Part shown: piece after piece, positions 1-10,369 of the stretch
How positions within the stretch are numbered: the stretch's first letter is position 1
How the letters are laid out: every line of letters starts with the position of its first letter
DNA from: Tubiluchus corallicola
Lineage: Eukaryota; Priapulida; Priapulimorpha; Priapulimorphida; Tubiluchidae
Length of the DNA: 57,516 nucleotides
Reading direction: 5' to 3'
NCBI GenBank assembly: GCA_030141605.1
Contig: JAQGDQ010002417.1
Location: 1-57,516 of the forward strand
Notes under the pieces: model-generated
Seen by the model: only the letters and a program-made list of their open reading frames with translations
Databases searched by the model: none
Told to the model about the DNA's origin: nothing
Made by a program: the position numbers and the translations under genes

Positions 1-651
1 TTCTATTGCCTTATCGCCAATTTTGCCTCCTGATATCAATTTTTTAAAGAAACGATGTACCACACTTGTATATCCTGATAGTATAGAATTTTTATCTTTT
101 ATAGAAATATCTGCCGAACAGTAATAAAAAGTAGAGTTTGAAATTCCTTCAAAGCCATTGCTGTGTATTTTAATCTTTTCAGTTATGTTGTCACTAAAGC
201 TACATGAGGTTGAAACAACTCTAGACTCCTTGCTTTGAATCTGCTCTGCCATCGTCTTTACTATCTCCAGTCGTTGTTCTGGAGTTATAGATGCATACTG
301 GGCATCTACCAATTTTAGATCTAAATCTAAGTTTTTAGGATAATATTTGGGGTCAGGTAGCGCTCGAAACTTATCTTCCGCAAGATACTTTGTAGATGCT
401 ATTGCTTCTGAAATAAACCTTTCTAATTCTCTTTTTTCAAGATAATTAGTGGAATGTGACGAGTATTTATTATCCACATAAATTTGTACACTAAGCCCAT
501 TTCCTGTTGATTCTTTAAGCTTATCTATTTGCTTATCTCTATATTCTATGGTTACGTCGCGATTGTTGTAAACAGAAACGCCTACTTGGTTTGCTCCTTT
601 TTTTTGAGCATATTGTACTGCCCATCGGGCTAATTCTAATCTCTTATTCAT
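1..651 (-). CDS. pmbA: PmbA/TldE-like metalloprotease-family protein, 3' end outside the window
   Basis: Partner subunit of the TldD/TldE (PmbA) peptidase family, which processes peptides such as microcin and modified-peptide precursors and CcdA. The reading frame runs without a stop from the ATG at 649-651 to the window edge, giving about 217 residues of a family normally near 440. The start MNKRLELARWAVQYA, the stretch around IEYRDKQIDKLKEST, and YSSHSTNYLEKRELERF followed by RALPDPKYYP are typical of Bacteroidota PmbA homologues. No signal peptide is visible. It lies 20 bp downstream of tldD on the same strand, so the two look co-transcribed with tldD first. In this family the partner lacks the zinc-binding motif carried by TldD. 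The assignment rests on family resemblance and adjacency, both strong. Confidence 0.85.
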   Translation of the reverse strand, partial: MNKRLELARWAVQYAQKKGANQVGVSVYNNRDVTIEYRDKQIDKLKESTGNGLSVQIYVDNKYSSHSTNYLEKRELERFISEAIASTKYLAEDKFRALPDPKYYPKNLDLDLKLVDAQYASITPEQRLEIVKTMAEQIQSKESRVVSTSCSFSDNITEKIKIHSNGFEGISNSTFYYCSADISIKDKNSILSGYTSVVHRFFKKLISGGKIGDKAIE

Positions 652-671
652 AGTTTTAATGCATTATAATT

Positions 672-2197
672 TTACGAATTCACACCACCCACTGTAATTT
701 TCCTCACTTTTATTGTTGGTAAGCCTAGGGATACCGGCACTCGTTGTCCATTCTTACCACAAGTACCTCCTCCTGTATCCATTTGAAAATCATCTGCTAC
801 CATAGTTATATCTTTTAATACCTGAGGGCCATTGCCTATGATATTAACATCTTTAATCGGTCTAGTGATTTTTCCATCTTCTATCAAATAACCTGTTTTC
901 ACATAAAAGGTAAAATCCCCCTCCCCTATCATCACTTGCCCATTCGTAAAACTCTCTGCAACAATACCTTTCTTTACACTTTTAATAATCTCTTCTTTTT
1001 TATGAGGACCAGGCAACATATATGTGTTTCTCATACGAGGCATTGGCACGTTTCTAAAAGATTCTCTTCGTCCATTGCCTGTTGAATTCACACCATAGTA
1101 CTTTGCGCTAATGTGGTCGTGCAAATAAGAACGCAATATTCCATTTTCTACTAAAAGGGTTTTTTGGGTTAAGTTACCTTCGTCGTCAATATTTATTGAT
1201 CCTCTTACATTAGGATTTGTTCCATCGTCAACAATAGTAACAAAGTCTTCCGCTACTTTTTTATTCATTTTATCGTAAAAAATGGATGTTTTTTTACGAT
1301 TGAAGTCTGCTTCCATTCCATGTCCTATTGCTTCATGCAAAAGTATTCCTGAAGCTCCTGCTGACATCACAACTTCCATATCTCGCCGGAGGCTTTTAAG
1401 CCTCAAACAATAATACAGATTTTCTAACTGGCTCTTGAGCAAGAAAAGCAATATTTTCTTCTGACAAGTCATTAATGTCTCCCCTCCTTGAAAATATTTG
1501 AATTCCATCTTCTCGTTGCCCCTTTTGTTCGACAGCACAAATATTATATGCAAACATCATTGGCCTATAATCATGAAACAACTTTCCTTCAGAGTTGGCA
1601 AATAATATATACGATGTTGAGTTGTTAAGACCAATATTAACTTTTATGACGCGACTGTCTGCTTCATAAGTCATTTTATTGATCTTTTCCAAATATGGAA
1701 TTTTATCATCTACAGAAACTCTATCCCAAGGCTTATTGTATAGTTTGGGAGGTTAATATTTGTGTCCCACTGGAGCTATCGCTTGAGTCATTGGCAATAT
1801 TTGCTGCTGTTTTTGCTGCAGACATCATAGCTTCCAATGTTAGTTCTTCTGTAAACGAATAACCTGTTTGGTCTCCTTTCAACACTCTGATACCCACTCC
1901 AAAGTCAACATTAGAATATGCTCTATTCACTTGCTCATCTTCCATTGATACATTATTAGATATGCTATGTTCGAAAAACATATCACAATAATCTCCTCCT
2001 TTTGAAAGAGCCGCAGACATAATCTTACGAATTACTTCTTCGTCAACACTAAAGTGCTTAAAGTAATCGGCAGTAGTACTCATATTGTTTAATGATTTTG
2101 ATTCCATATTGCATGACGTTAATAAGCTTGGAGCAATAGAAGCGCCTGCAATTCCTAATGCTCCTGTCTTAATAAAATCCCTTCTAGAGAAATACAT
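672..2197 (-). pseudogene. tldD: tldD, Tat/lipoprotein-type zinc metalloprotease, frameshifted
   Basis: Catalytic subunit of the TldD/PmbA protease pair. Three frames carry one protein. Frame 1 (2197 to about 1761) holds a twin-arginine motif SRRDFIKTG, a hydrophobic stretch and a LLTSC lipobox. Frame 2 (about 1733 to 1400) holds the middle, including KPWDRVSVDDKIPY. Frame 3 (about 1385 to 672) holds the zinc motif HEAIGH and the C-terminal TGGGTCGKNGQRVPVSLGLPT. The breaks fall near 1759-1761, 1733-1734 and 1383-1400. The first two are each repaired by one extra base in a short A run of the coding strand; the third needs about two bases. Protein similarity is otherwise well kept, so the breaks are either very recent or consensus errors. 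The export signal suggests a periplasmic lipoprotein. Confidence 0.85.
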
Positions 2198-2232
2198 AGT
2201 AATATTTTTTTATTTATAATTGATTAATAAAT

Positions 2233-2258
2233 CAAAGGTATGCCCTGATACGTAACAA
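2233..2258 (-). promoter_or_regulatory. Bacteroidota-type promoter for tldD-pmbA
   Basis: On the minus strand TACCTTTG (plus coordinates 2233-2240) matches the -7 consensus TAnnTTTG exactly and lies 36 bp upstream of the tldD ATG. A TTG at 2256-2258 could be the -33 element, although the 15-nt spacing is shorter than the usual 17-23. Confidence 0.45.
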
Positions 2259-2495
2259 AAGTAAACTTTGATTTTAATTTTATATTTTTAACGATATTGC
2301 GTTTTTAATTATGTAAGATGTACAAGGTCTTTTACACTTTAACATACTACATTAAAAACACCTGAAATTTAATAAAGTTTATTATTAACTTACAATAATA
2401 TTATTTTTTATTTATTTTTTAGCACCATTTTATGTTTAACAAAAAATGACATATTGCTATCCTTCTTTCATTTTAAAAATATAAAAAAATTCACT

Positions 2496-4178
2496 ATGAC
2501 ATTAGATAGTTTTCATGATTTTTTAAAAATAATAGATAGTAATATAGGCGGATCAACGTGTTTGTATATCTTCAGGCACGGGAGTATTTTTACTCTGTAT
2601 CTCAAACTTCCTAAATACGCTTTTTAGGCACGCAATAAGAATAACAAAGGAAAATATGATAGAAAGCATGACGTTGGAGACACTACACACTTTCAAGCAC
2701 TTGCTACCGCTCTTTCGGGAACAGTAGGAACTGGAAATATTGCAGGAGTAGCACTTGCTATTCATCTGGGAGGTCCTGCTGCTATGTTCTGGATGTGGGC
2801 AACAGCATTTTTAGGCATGACAACAAAGTTTGTAGAAGTAACTCTCTCACATAAATATAGGGAACGTTTGAGTGATGGCTCTATAGCTGGCGGTCCTATG
2901 TATTACATGAAAAACAAACTCAATTTAAAGTGGTTAGCTGCGATATTTGCTATTGCAACTATTGTCTCTTCGTTTGGAACTGGTAGCCTCCCACAAATCA
3001 ACAATATTAGCCAGTCTATGTTTGTGACTTTCGGTATAAACAAAATGCTATCTGGTGGTGTTTTGGCTGCGTTGTTAGCTCTCATTATTGTTGGTGGTAT
3101 TAAGCGAATTGCACTGGTAACATCAAAGTTAGTGCCACTTATGGCAATAATATACTTTCTCAGTTGCCTAACTATTATTTTCTATAATTATGACAATATC
3201 CTTCCTTCGTTCATTGCCATCTTCAAAAATATATTTACAGGGTCGGCTGCCACAGGTGGCTTTTTAGGTGCCTCTATCGCTTTTGCATTCAACAGAGGAG
3301 TAAACAGAGGACTATTTAGCAATGAAGCTGGGCAAGGGTCTGCTCCTATTGCACACGCCAGTGCCAAAGCTCAAGAACCTATATCTGAAGGATTGGTAGC
3401 ATGCTTAGAGCCTTTTATAGACACCATTATTATTTGCTCTCTTACAGGATTAGTTTTATTGTCCTCAGGAGTCTGGACAGAGAAGTTTGTCAACGAATTT
3501 CAATACTCTGAGCTTATCGTTCTCAATGAAAAATACTCTGATAGCAATAGCCAAGATGTAGAAAAACTATACCATTATTTCAATCTTGCTCAAGAGGACA
3601 AGAAAAACTTGAACTTTAATGGCTCACTGGATATAGAACAAGGAAAAATTATCACCCAAGAAATATCTATATTACACTCCCGCTCCTTAGCAGAAGATGT
3701 GCAAGTGTATGACAATACAAAGGTGCCCTATACTGGAAGTGTGGCTATAAAAGCAGGCAAGGTAGATGTAAGTCAAGGATTAATTTTTGAAGGGAAGTCT
3801 TTACTACATAGTGCTTCATTGACTATTCAAGCATTTTCTAGAAGTTTTTTAGGACACTATGGGGGATATATCGTAACCATTGGGCTATTACTTTTTGCAT
3901 TCTCTACCTCTATTTCATGGTCTTACTATGGTGACAGGGCTATGATATTTCTTTTTGGAGAAAAATCCAAAATTATCTACCATATCATTTATGTAATTGG
4001 ATTCTTTATTGCCTCTTTTACGGACACAGATATCATATGGACATTCTCGGGCATTGCCATTGCCGTAATGACTATCCCCAACTTATTGGGTATTTTGATG
4101 CTGCGAAAAGATGTCAAAAACTCCCTTAAAGACTATCTCGTTTTCTTTAAGAAAAAATTCCCGAATGAGAGGGTTTGA
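2496..4178 (+). pseudogene. AGCS-family alanine/glycine:sodium symporter, N-terminus frameshifted
   Basis: Sodium-coupled amino-acid symporter (AGCS family) of the inner membrane. From 2652 the frame is open for about 500 residues and shows [40 protein letters not shown] and [21 protein letters not shown], all family signatures. There is a long soluble insert of about 100 residues before the last transmembrane helices, as in Bacteroidota members. The first 50 residues are spread over all three frames. Adding one base near each of 2560, 2571, 2587-2591, 2613-2615, 2621-2625 and 2647-2650 gives a continuous, family-like N-terminus beginning MTLDSFHDFLK at the ATG at 2496. Six losses make two codons, so the net frame returns. 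An intact downstream ORF begins at 2784 but would lack the first helices. Either a recent pseudogene or poor consensus sequence. Confidence 0.8.
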
Positions 4179-4250
4179 TATTTTGAATCTACCATGATTT
4201 ATCTCATCTTAAAACAAATACATAAAGTTATTATATAAGCTTTTTTAACT

Positions 4251-4258
4251 ATATTTGC
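4251..4258 (+). promoter_or_regulatory. -7 promoter element upstream of rimO
   Basis: TATATTTG is a perfect TAnnTTTG box 17 bp before the rimO ATG. No clear -33 TTG is seen at the right distance. Confidence 0.4.
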
Positions 4259-4275
4259 ATTCTCATTAAACAAAT

Positions 4276-5568
4276 ATGAAGGAACAAATAAACATTATCA
4301 CATTAGGCTGTTCAAAAAACAGTGTAGACACTGAAATTATTTACACTCACCTGAAAAAACACAATATAGATGCATTGCTTGATGCCACCAAGGGCAACCA
4401 CGACGTAGTAATTATCAACACTTGTGGCTTTATTGAAGAGGCTAAACAAGAATCTATCAACGTGATTTTAGAACAAATAGAAGCCAAACAACAAGGCTCT
4501 ATTAACAAAATCTATGTTATAGGTTGTTTGGTTCAGCGGTATGGCAAAGAGTTGAAAAAAGAGTTGAAAGGGGTAGATGGCTGGTTTGGCACAAATAATT
4601 TACCTCAATTATTAAATGAATTTCAAGTTTCGTTAGATCAAGAACTATTTGACAAAAAGCTTATTTCCACTCCCTCCCATTATGCTTTTGTAAAAATATC
4701 AGAAGGTTGTAACCGCACATGTTCATTTTGTGCCATTCCATCCATAAGAGGAAAGCATATTTCTAAACCTATAGAACAGTTGGAAAAGGAAGTGACGCAC
4801 CTAGCCAAACAAGGTGTAAAAGAAATAATATTAATAGCCCAAGACACAACCTACTATGGAGTGGATACATATGGCAAAAGAAAGCTCGCTGAGCTGTTAG
4901 ACAGGTTATCTGACATTAACGGCATTCAATGGATACGGTTACATTATGCTTTTCCCACAGGATTTCCTACAGACGTATTAGATGTTATGGCTACAAAAAG
5001 TAATATCTGCAAATATATAGATATTCCATTCCAACATGCTTCCAATGCTGTTTTATCCTTAATGAAGCGTGGCGTTACGCAAGAGAGAATGGACACGTTG
5101 ATACATGAAATTAGAGAGCGAGTTCCTAACATTGCCATAAGAACAACAATGATGGTGGGATATCCTAATGAGACAGAAAAAGAGTTTGAAAAATTGATAA
5201 AATTTATAAAAAAACATAAATTTGAACGATTAGGGGTTTTTACCTATTCCCATGAAGATGGTACAAAGGCATTTGAGTATAAAGACATCGTACCAAAATC
5301 CATTAAACAAAAGCGTGCTAATAAGATAATGGAAATACAAGAAAAAATATCTTATAATTTAAATCTCAACAAAATAGGGAAGCAATATAAAATACTTATT
5401 GACAAACACGAAAACAATATGTACATAGGGCGTACCGAATATGATTCACCAAATATAGACAATGAAGTATTAATATCTACAGATAGGTATTTGCGAATAG
5501 GTGACTTTGTGGATTTAGAAATCACAGACACATTGGAGTTTGACCTTTTAGTAAAAGAAAATAAATAA
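4276..5568 (+). CDS. rimO: ribosomal protein uS12 (S12) aspartate methylthiotransferase RimO
   Basis: Radical-SAM methylthiotransferase that modifies the conserved aspartate of ribosomal protein S12. The 430-residue protein has the full family plan. An N-terminal UPF0004 domain carries the auxiliary-cluster cysteines C12 (LGCSKNSVD), C50 (NTCGF) and C84 (IGCLVQR). The radical-SAM CxxxCxxC follows at C145, C149 and C152 (EGCNRTCSFCAIPSIRGKH). A C-terminal TRAM domain covers roughly residues 370-430. LGCSKNSVD and the length separate RimO from its relative MiaB. It stands alone behind its own promoter; the remnant at 5579 follows after 10 bp. Confidence 0.96.
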   Translation: MKEQINIITLGCSKNSVDTEIIYTHLKKHNIDALLDATKGNHDVVIINTCGFIEEAKQESINVILEQIEAKQQGSINKIYVIGCLVQRYGKELKKELKGVDGWFGTNNLPQLLNEFQVSLDQELFDKKLISTPSHYAFVKISEGCNRTCSFCAIPSIRGKHISKPIEQLEKEVTHLAKQGVKEIILIAQDTTYYGVDTYGKRKLAELLDRLSDINGIQWIRLHYAFPTGFPTDVLDVMATKSNICKYIDIPFQHASNAVLSLMKRGVTQERMDTLIHEIRERVPNIAIRTTMMVGYPNETEKEFEKLIKFIKKHKFERLGVFTYSHEDGTKAFEYKDIVPKSIKQKRANKIMEIQEKISYNLNLNKIGKQYKILIDKHENNMYIGRTEYDSPNIDNEVLISTDRYLRIGDFVDLEITDTLEFDLLVKENK

Positions 5569-5578
5569 AAAATAACTT

Positions 5579-5763
5579 ATGAAATTATTAAGAAAATTAG
5601 TAGGCTATAATAATCCCAATGCAATAGGAAACAAGCAATAGAATTCGTAGATAGCATTAGATTGCTTTCCTACAAAGAAATGAAAAAAATATTTCCTACT
5701 GCAAACACATACACTGAAAGAGTATTTGGAATGGCAAAATCTTTTATACTCCACAATATGTAA
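5579..5763 (+). pseudogene. class I SAM-methyltransferase remnant with internal deletion
   Basis: Two ends of one gene survive. The ATG at 5579 opens MKLLRKLVGYNNPNAIGNKQ, which stops at once. One base over, from about 5639, another frame reads IEFVDSIRLLSYKEMKKIFP and then a tail ending AKSFILHNM and a TAA at 5761-5763. The second piece resembles the C-terminal tail of Bacteroidota class I SAM-dependent methyltransferases, where an F-V-x-S-I-R-L-L segment is followed by K-x-x-F-P and a terminal K-S-F-I. The first piece resembles their N-terminus. The whole SAM-binding core, probably 500-600 bp, is missing at about 5637-5640. Unlike the frameshifts elsewhere in the window this cannot be a base-calling artefact. 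The substrate is unknown. Confidence 0.6.
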
Positions 5764-5785
5764 ATAGAGAATTATACGATTTGAA

Positions 5786-7345
5786 ATGATAATTGAAACA
5801 TTAGACCTAAAAAAAACGGGGCTGTTTTCTCCGTTATTCATAGATTATATTGATAAAAGAAAAAGGTTAGATGATTTTTACAATTTACCTCCCCAAATAG
5901 AGAGTTTTTCACATCAAATAAAGTTAAAGAGTAAGGAGGCAGTCAATAGAACACTATTGCATGATATTTTAATAGAACAATATAAAAGCATTCCATTACA
6001 AGAAAAAGTAAAAAACATAGAAATATTAAAACAAGACAACACCTTTACCATAACCACAGGGCATCAACTTTCTATTTTTGGAGGCACACTATTTTTTATA
6101 CTTAAAATAATTTCTGCAATAAATACATGCAAGGTCTTAAAGCAACACTTCCCATCATTTAATTTTGTTCCCATATTTTGGATGGCATCAGAAGACCACG
6201 ATTTTAAAGAAATTTCACAAGTGCATCTATTTGGCAAAACCCATTCTTGGCAAACAACACAAACAGGAGCCACAGGGCAATTCAACCCCCAAGAGTTAAA
6301 GCAAGTAATGGCAGAATTTCCTGAAATAGTGCCACTATTTGAAAAAGCATACTTGCAAAGCAATACATTAACAAATGCTACACGACAATTCGTAAATGAA
6401 CTATTTGCCCACAAAGGCTTAGTTATTATCGACGGGAATGCAAAAGCCTTAAAAAAGCAATTTAAGCACATCATCAAAGACGATATTTTTAACCATAAAG
6501 CCAATGACATAATAGGTCGCACCACAGAACACTTATCTAACTTGGGATATAAGCCGCAAATATTTCCTCGTACAATTAATTTCTTTTACTTAAAACCACA
6601 CTTGCGCAATAGAATAGTAAAAGAAAACACTTCTTTTTCTGTATTAAACACTGATATCAAATTTTCAAAAGAACAAATATCAGATCAAATAGAGCAACAC
6701 ACAGAAAAGTTTAGCCCCAACGTCGCCATGAGAACAATTTACCAAGAAACTATTCTACCAAACTTAGCATACGTAGGAGGCCCCGCAGAGATTGCCTATT
6801 GGCTACAATTAAAAAAATGTTTTTTGAAATATAATATCACCTATCCTATTTTAATGCCTCGCAATTTTGCTATGATTATTAATAAACACCAAAACAAGGC
6901 ATTAAATAAACTATCCTTAACTCCCCAAAATCTGTTTCTTTCAGAGCAGGAAATGAAAAATAAATTCCTAAACCACGTTATGAGCAATCCCATAACAACC
7001 AGCAAAGAGATAGAAACCATCAACACTCTACTTGAACAAATAAAAATATCAGCCCAACAAGTAGATAGAAGCCTATCTGGATACGTTGGAGCTAAAAGCC
7101 AAGAAACAATCAAAATACTAAAAAACATTGAAGGAAAAATAAAAAAAACTCAAGAACAACACCACGCAACAAACATCAATAAAATTAAAAAAATAAAAGA
7201 AAAACTCTTTCCAAACAATACCCCACAAGAGCAACACGAAAGCTTTTTAAGCTTTTATATCAATAACAAAAACATTATCAATGATTTAATAGAAGCACTA
7301 AACCCTTTTGACTATAAATACCATATCATAGTGTATGATGAATAA
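5786..7345 (+). CDS. bshC: putative bacillithiol synthase BshC
   Basis: Catalyses or assists the last step of bacillithiol synthesis, addition of cysteine to glucosaminyl-malate. The 519-residue length is usual. TTGHQLSIFGGTLFFILKI (Rossmann-like core), PIFWMASEDHDFKEI and YVGGPAEIAYWLQLKKCF match the family, and a coiled coil rich in Lys/Glu runs from about residue 420 to 480. No bshA or bshB is in the window. The gene overlaps the next one by 11 bp, so the pair is probably co-translated. The cysteine-ligase role of BshC rests on genetics more than on biochemistry. Confidence 0.9.
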   Translation: MIIETLDLKKTGLFSPLFIDYIDKRKRLDDFYNLPPQIESFSHQIKLKSKEAVNRTLLHDILIEQYKSIPLQEKVKNIEILKQDNTFTITTGHQLSIFGGTLFFILKIISAINTCKVLKQHFPSFNFVPIFWMASEDHDFKEISQVHLFGKTHSWQTTQTGATGQFNPQELKQVMAEFPEIVPLFEKAYLQSNTLTNATRQFVNELFAHKGLVIIDGNAKALKKQFKHIIKDDIFNHKANDIIGRTTEHLSNLGYKPQIFPRTINFFYLKPHLRNRIVKENTSFSVLNTDIKFSKEQISDQIEQHTEKFSPNVAMRTIYQETILPNLAYVGGPAEIAYWLQLKKCFLKYNITYPILMPRNFAMIINKHQNKALNKLSLTPQNLFLSEQEMKNKFLNHVMSNPITTSKEIETINTLLEQIKISAQQVDRSLSGYVGAKSQETIKILKNIEGKIKKTQEQHHATNINKIKKIKEKLFPNNTPQEQHESFLSFYINNKNIINDLIEALNPFDYKYHIIVYDE

Positions 7346-7904
7346 ACAAGAATTAAGAGCTCACTTCCTATTAAAAAGAAGACAAATCTCTCCTGCTACA
7401 ATATCTGAAAAAAGCATAAAAGCAAAAAAAATATTTTTTGACCTACCAGCAATACAAAAGGCCTCTACCTTTCACATATACCTTCCTCTTTCCACTCAGA
7501 ATGAACTTAATACCATACCTATTATTAACAATCTATTAAAAAAGAAAAAAGTTGTCTTTGTTCCTAAAATAATAAACTTTGAGAAAAATATAATGGCAAG
7601 CGTTCTATTCAGTAAAAAAACCACATTGCAAAAAAACAAATATGGCATTGAAGAACCAACATCAAGCCCTGAACAAAAACCAATAATAATTGATGTAATA
7701 GTTGTCCCTTTAATTATTTTTGATACGCACGGACACAGAATAGGATATGGCAAAGGATATTATGATAAGTTTTTATCAAAAGAATCAAATGCTTTAAAAA
7801 TAGGGTTGTCTATTTTTGAGCCCATAAAGGCAATACCAAATAAACACCAACATGACGTTAAAATGAATAGTGTTATTACTCCAAATCATATATATCATTT
7901 TTGA
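7335..7904 (+). CDS. 5-formyltetrahydrofolate cyclo-ligase
   Basis: Cytoplasmic folate enzyme that converts 5-formyl-THF to 5,10-methenyl-THF using ATP. The protein has 189 residues. The N-terminal basic motif LRAHFLLKRRQIS and the C-terminal signature GHRIGYGKGYYDKFLSK (ATP and folate binding) are diagnostic of the YgfA/MTHFS family. It begins inside the 3' end of bshC. A second ATG three bases later is an equally good start. No promoter of its own is visible. Confidence 0.93.
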   Translation: MMNKQELRAHFLLKRRQISPATISEKSIKAKKIFFDLPAIQKASTFHIYLPLSTQNELNTIPIINNLLKKKKVVFVPKIINFEKNIMASVLFSKKTTLQKNKYGIEEPTSSPEQKPIIIDVIVVPLIIFDTHGHRIGYGKGYYDKFLSKESNALKIGLSIFEPIKAIPNKHQHDVKMNSVITPNHIYHF

Positions 7905-8085
7905 AAAACACTCTAATAGAAACACTTATTAAGATTTAAAATTCACAAAACTTAAAAATATTATTGTTTTTTTTTTAAAATTTAATAACTTTTCTTTTCT
8001 ACTTAAAAAATAATCTTTAACTTTAAATCCTAAAACTAATTAAAAAAATCTAAAATCATTAATTAATTTAAAAAGGTAAAATTTT

Positions 8086-10343
8086 ATGGAAAATCTTCTT
8101 TATTTTATTCCCTTGTTAGGAATTTGTGCATTATTATTTATACTTATTAAATATAAGTGGATACAGGCTCAGGATACTGGAACTGACAGAATGAAACAAA
8201 TAGGAGAGCACATTTCTCAAGGAGCAAGAGCATTTCTTCGTGCTGAATACACAATCATAGCAATCTTTGTAGCCATCGTTGCAGTATTGATAGCAATTAA
8301 GGGTGGAAATGAAACAGAATCCCATTCTTTGATAGCTTTATCTTTTGTTGTTGGTGCATGTTGCTCTGGTCTCGCAGGTTTTATAGGCATGAGTTCTGCA
8401 ACAAAGTCTAATGTTAGAACTACACAAGCAGCAAGAACATCATTAAGCAAAGCACTAAAAATAGCTTTCACTGGTGGAAGTGTAATGGGGTTAGGAGTAG
8501 TTGGATTAGGAGTTATAGGACTAAGCTCACTATTCATTTTTTATCACACTTCATTTGATTGGGGAATAGCAAAACCTTAAATGTATTAGCTGGATTCTCC
8601 TTGGGAGCATCTTCAATTGCATTCTTCTCACGTGTAGGAGGTGGAATTTACACCAAAGCAGCAGACGTTGGAGCAGACCTTGTGGGCAAAGTAGAAGCAG
8701 GTATTCCTGAAGACCACCCCTTAAACCCCGCAACTATTGCCGACAACGTAGGGGACAATGTAGGAGATGTAGCAGGCATGGGAGCTGACTTATTTGAATC
8801 ATATGTAGGCTCTATTTTAGCAACTATGGTGCTTGGTATCGCATTCATTGACCTTGAAGCATTTAACGCTTTTCCTTTCAGTGGAATACTGTTGCCACTT
8901 GTCTTAGCGGGAATTGGTATTTTCGTTTCTATTTTCGGTACTTTTTTAGTAAAAGGAGGAAAAAACCCCCAACGAAGTTTAAATCTGGCAGAAGTAATTT
9001 CTTCACTATTAATGATCGTTGTCTTTTACTTTGTCATTACATGGTTATTGCCTGAATCATGGGCATTACCAGGAATGTCTCCAGGAGAAAAATACACTTC
9101 ACTAGGGGTGTTTTGGGCAACTGTATCTGGGCTTTTAGCAGGCTTAGCAATAGGCGGAGCCACAGAATTCTACACAGGAACAGGATCTCTCCCAGTGAAA
9201 AACATAGCCAAACAATCCCTTACAGGCCCAGCAACAAATATTATTTCTGGTATTGGAACAGGGATGTTTTCTACCGCAGCCCCTGTAATATTTATAGGAA
9301 CTGCCATCTTAATATCACATCATTTTGCGGGATTGTATGGAATAGCTATTGCAGCAGTTGGTATGCTTGCTAACATGGGTATACAACTTGCCGTAGACGC
9401 CTATGGACCTATATCAGACAATGCAGGAGGTATTGCCGAAATGTCAGGAATGCCAAAAGAAGTAAGAGAAAGAACCGATAAGTTAGACGCAGTTGGAAAT
9501 ACAACAGCAGCAATAGGAAAAGGCTTTGCTATTGGTTCTGCCGCATTGACAGCATTGGCACTATTTGCCGCCTACATACAACAAACAGGCATAAGCGCAA
9601 TAGATATATCTAAACCAACAATTATCGTTGGATTAATGTTAGGAACAATGATTCCATTCATATTTTCCGCTCTCTCTATGCAAGCCGTAGGAAAAGCAGC
9701 AATGGCTATGATTAATGAAGTAAGAAGGCAATTTTCTAGCATCCCCGCCTTAAAAAGCGCTTTATCTATAATGAAAAAATATGACTCAGATTTGAGTAAA
9801 GCATCTAAAGAGGAAGTGGAAATTATTACAAAAGCCTACAAAAAAGCAGGCTACACAAAATGCGTTGCCATTTCCACCAAAGCATCTATTAGAGAAATGG
9901 TGCTTCCAGGAATATTAGCAATTTTAATGCCTGTAGTTACTGGATTTTTAGGAGGCGCAGAAATGTTAGGCGGCTTGTTGGCAGGAGTTACTATGTCTGG
10001 GGTATTACTTGCTATATTCCAATCAAATGCAGGAGGCGCATGGGATAATGCAAAAAAAATGTTTGAAGAAGGTATTGTTATTGATGGGAAAAAATATACC
10101 AAAGGGTCAGACCCTCACAAAGCAGCCGTGGTAGGAGACACTGTAGGAGACCCATTTAAAGACACATCAGGACCTTCCCTAAATATACTATTAAAATTGA
10201 TGTCTATCGTAGCATTAGTTATAGCTCCTTCCTTAACTTCTGGTTCTATGTTTAGTGAGAAAGAAACAAAACAAAAAATAGAACAAACAGAAGTTAGAAT
10301 AAATGTGGATGCCAACAACAAAGAAATGACATCTTATTTATAG
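8086..10343 (+). pseudogene. hppA: membrane-bound pyrophosphatase HppA, single frameshift, probably K+-dependent
   Basis: Ion-pumping inorganic pyrophosphatase with about 16 transmembrane helices. The frame from 8086 ends at a TAA at 8578-8580 after a conserved start (KSNVRTTQAARTS). The frame that continues holds the pyrophosphate/Mg sites [11 protein letters not shown] and [20 protein letters not shown], then DNAGG, and [17 protein letters not shown]. One additional base in the GGGG run at 8561-8564 joins them smoothly into the family sequence. The ORF that could start at a TTG at 8559 would lack the first four or so helices and is not a separate gene. [10 protein letters not shown] has Ala where K+-independent enzymes have Lys, which marks the K+-dependent class. 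A strong terminator follows. Function is likely retained if the missing base is a sequence error. Confidence 0.9.
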
Positions 10344-10369
10344 CTAAACTATAAAAATAAACCAATACA

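Noticed and set aside
6064-6525. 153-codon minus-strand ORF opposite bshC
   Set aside because: Shadow of a real gene; no family-like sequence, and bshC is intact across it.
8555-8582. Programmed ribosomal frameshift in hppA
   Set aside because: The site is GGGG with no slippery heptamer or evident downstream structure, and the family does not use frameshifting.
9059-9373. 104-codon ORF in another plus-strand frame inside hppA
   Set aside because: The Arg/Ser/Tyr-rich translation has no family; it lies wholly within conserved pyrophosphatase sequence.
8559-10343. Pyrophosphatase C-terminal ORF as an independent gene
   Set aside because: It would begin inside a conserved block and lack the first helices; one missing G at 8561-8564 explains the split.
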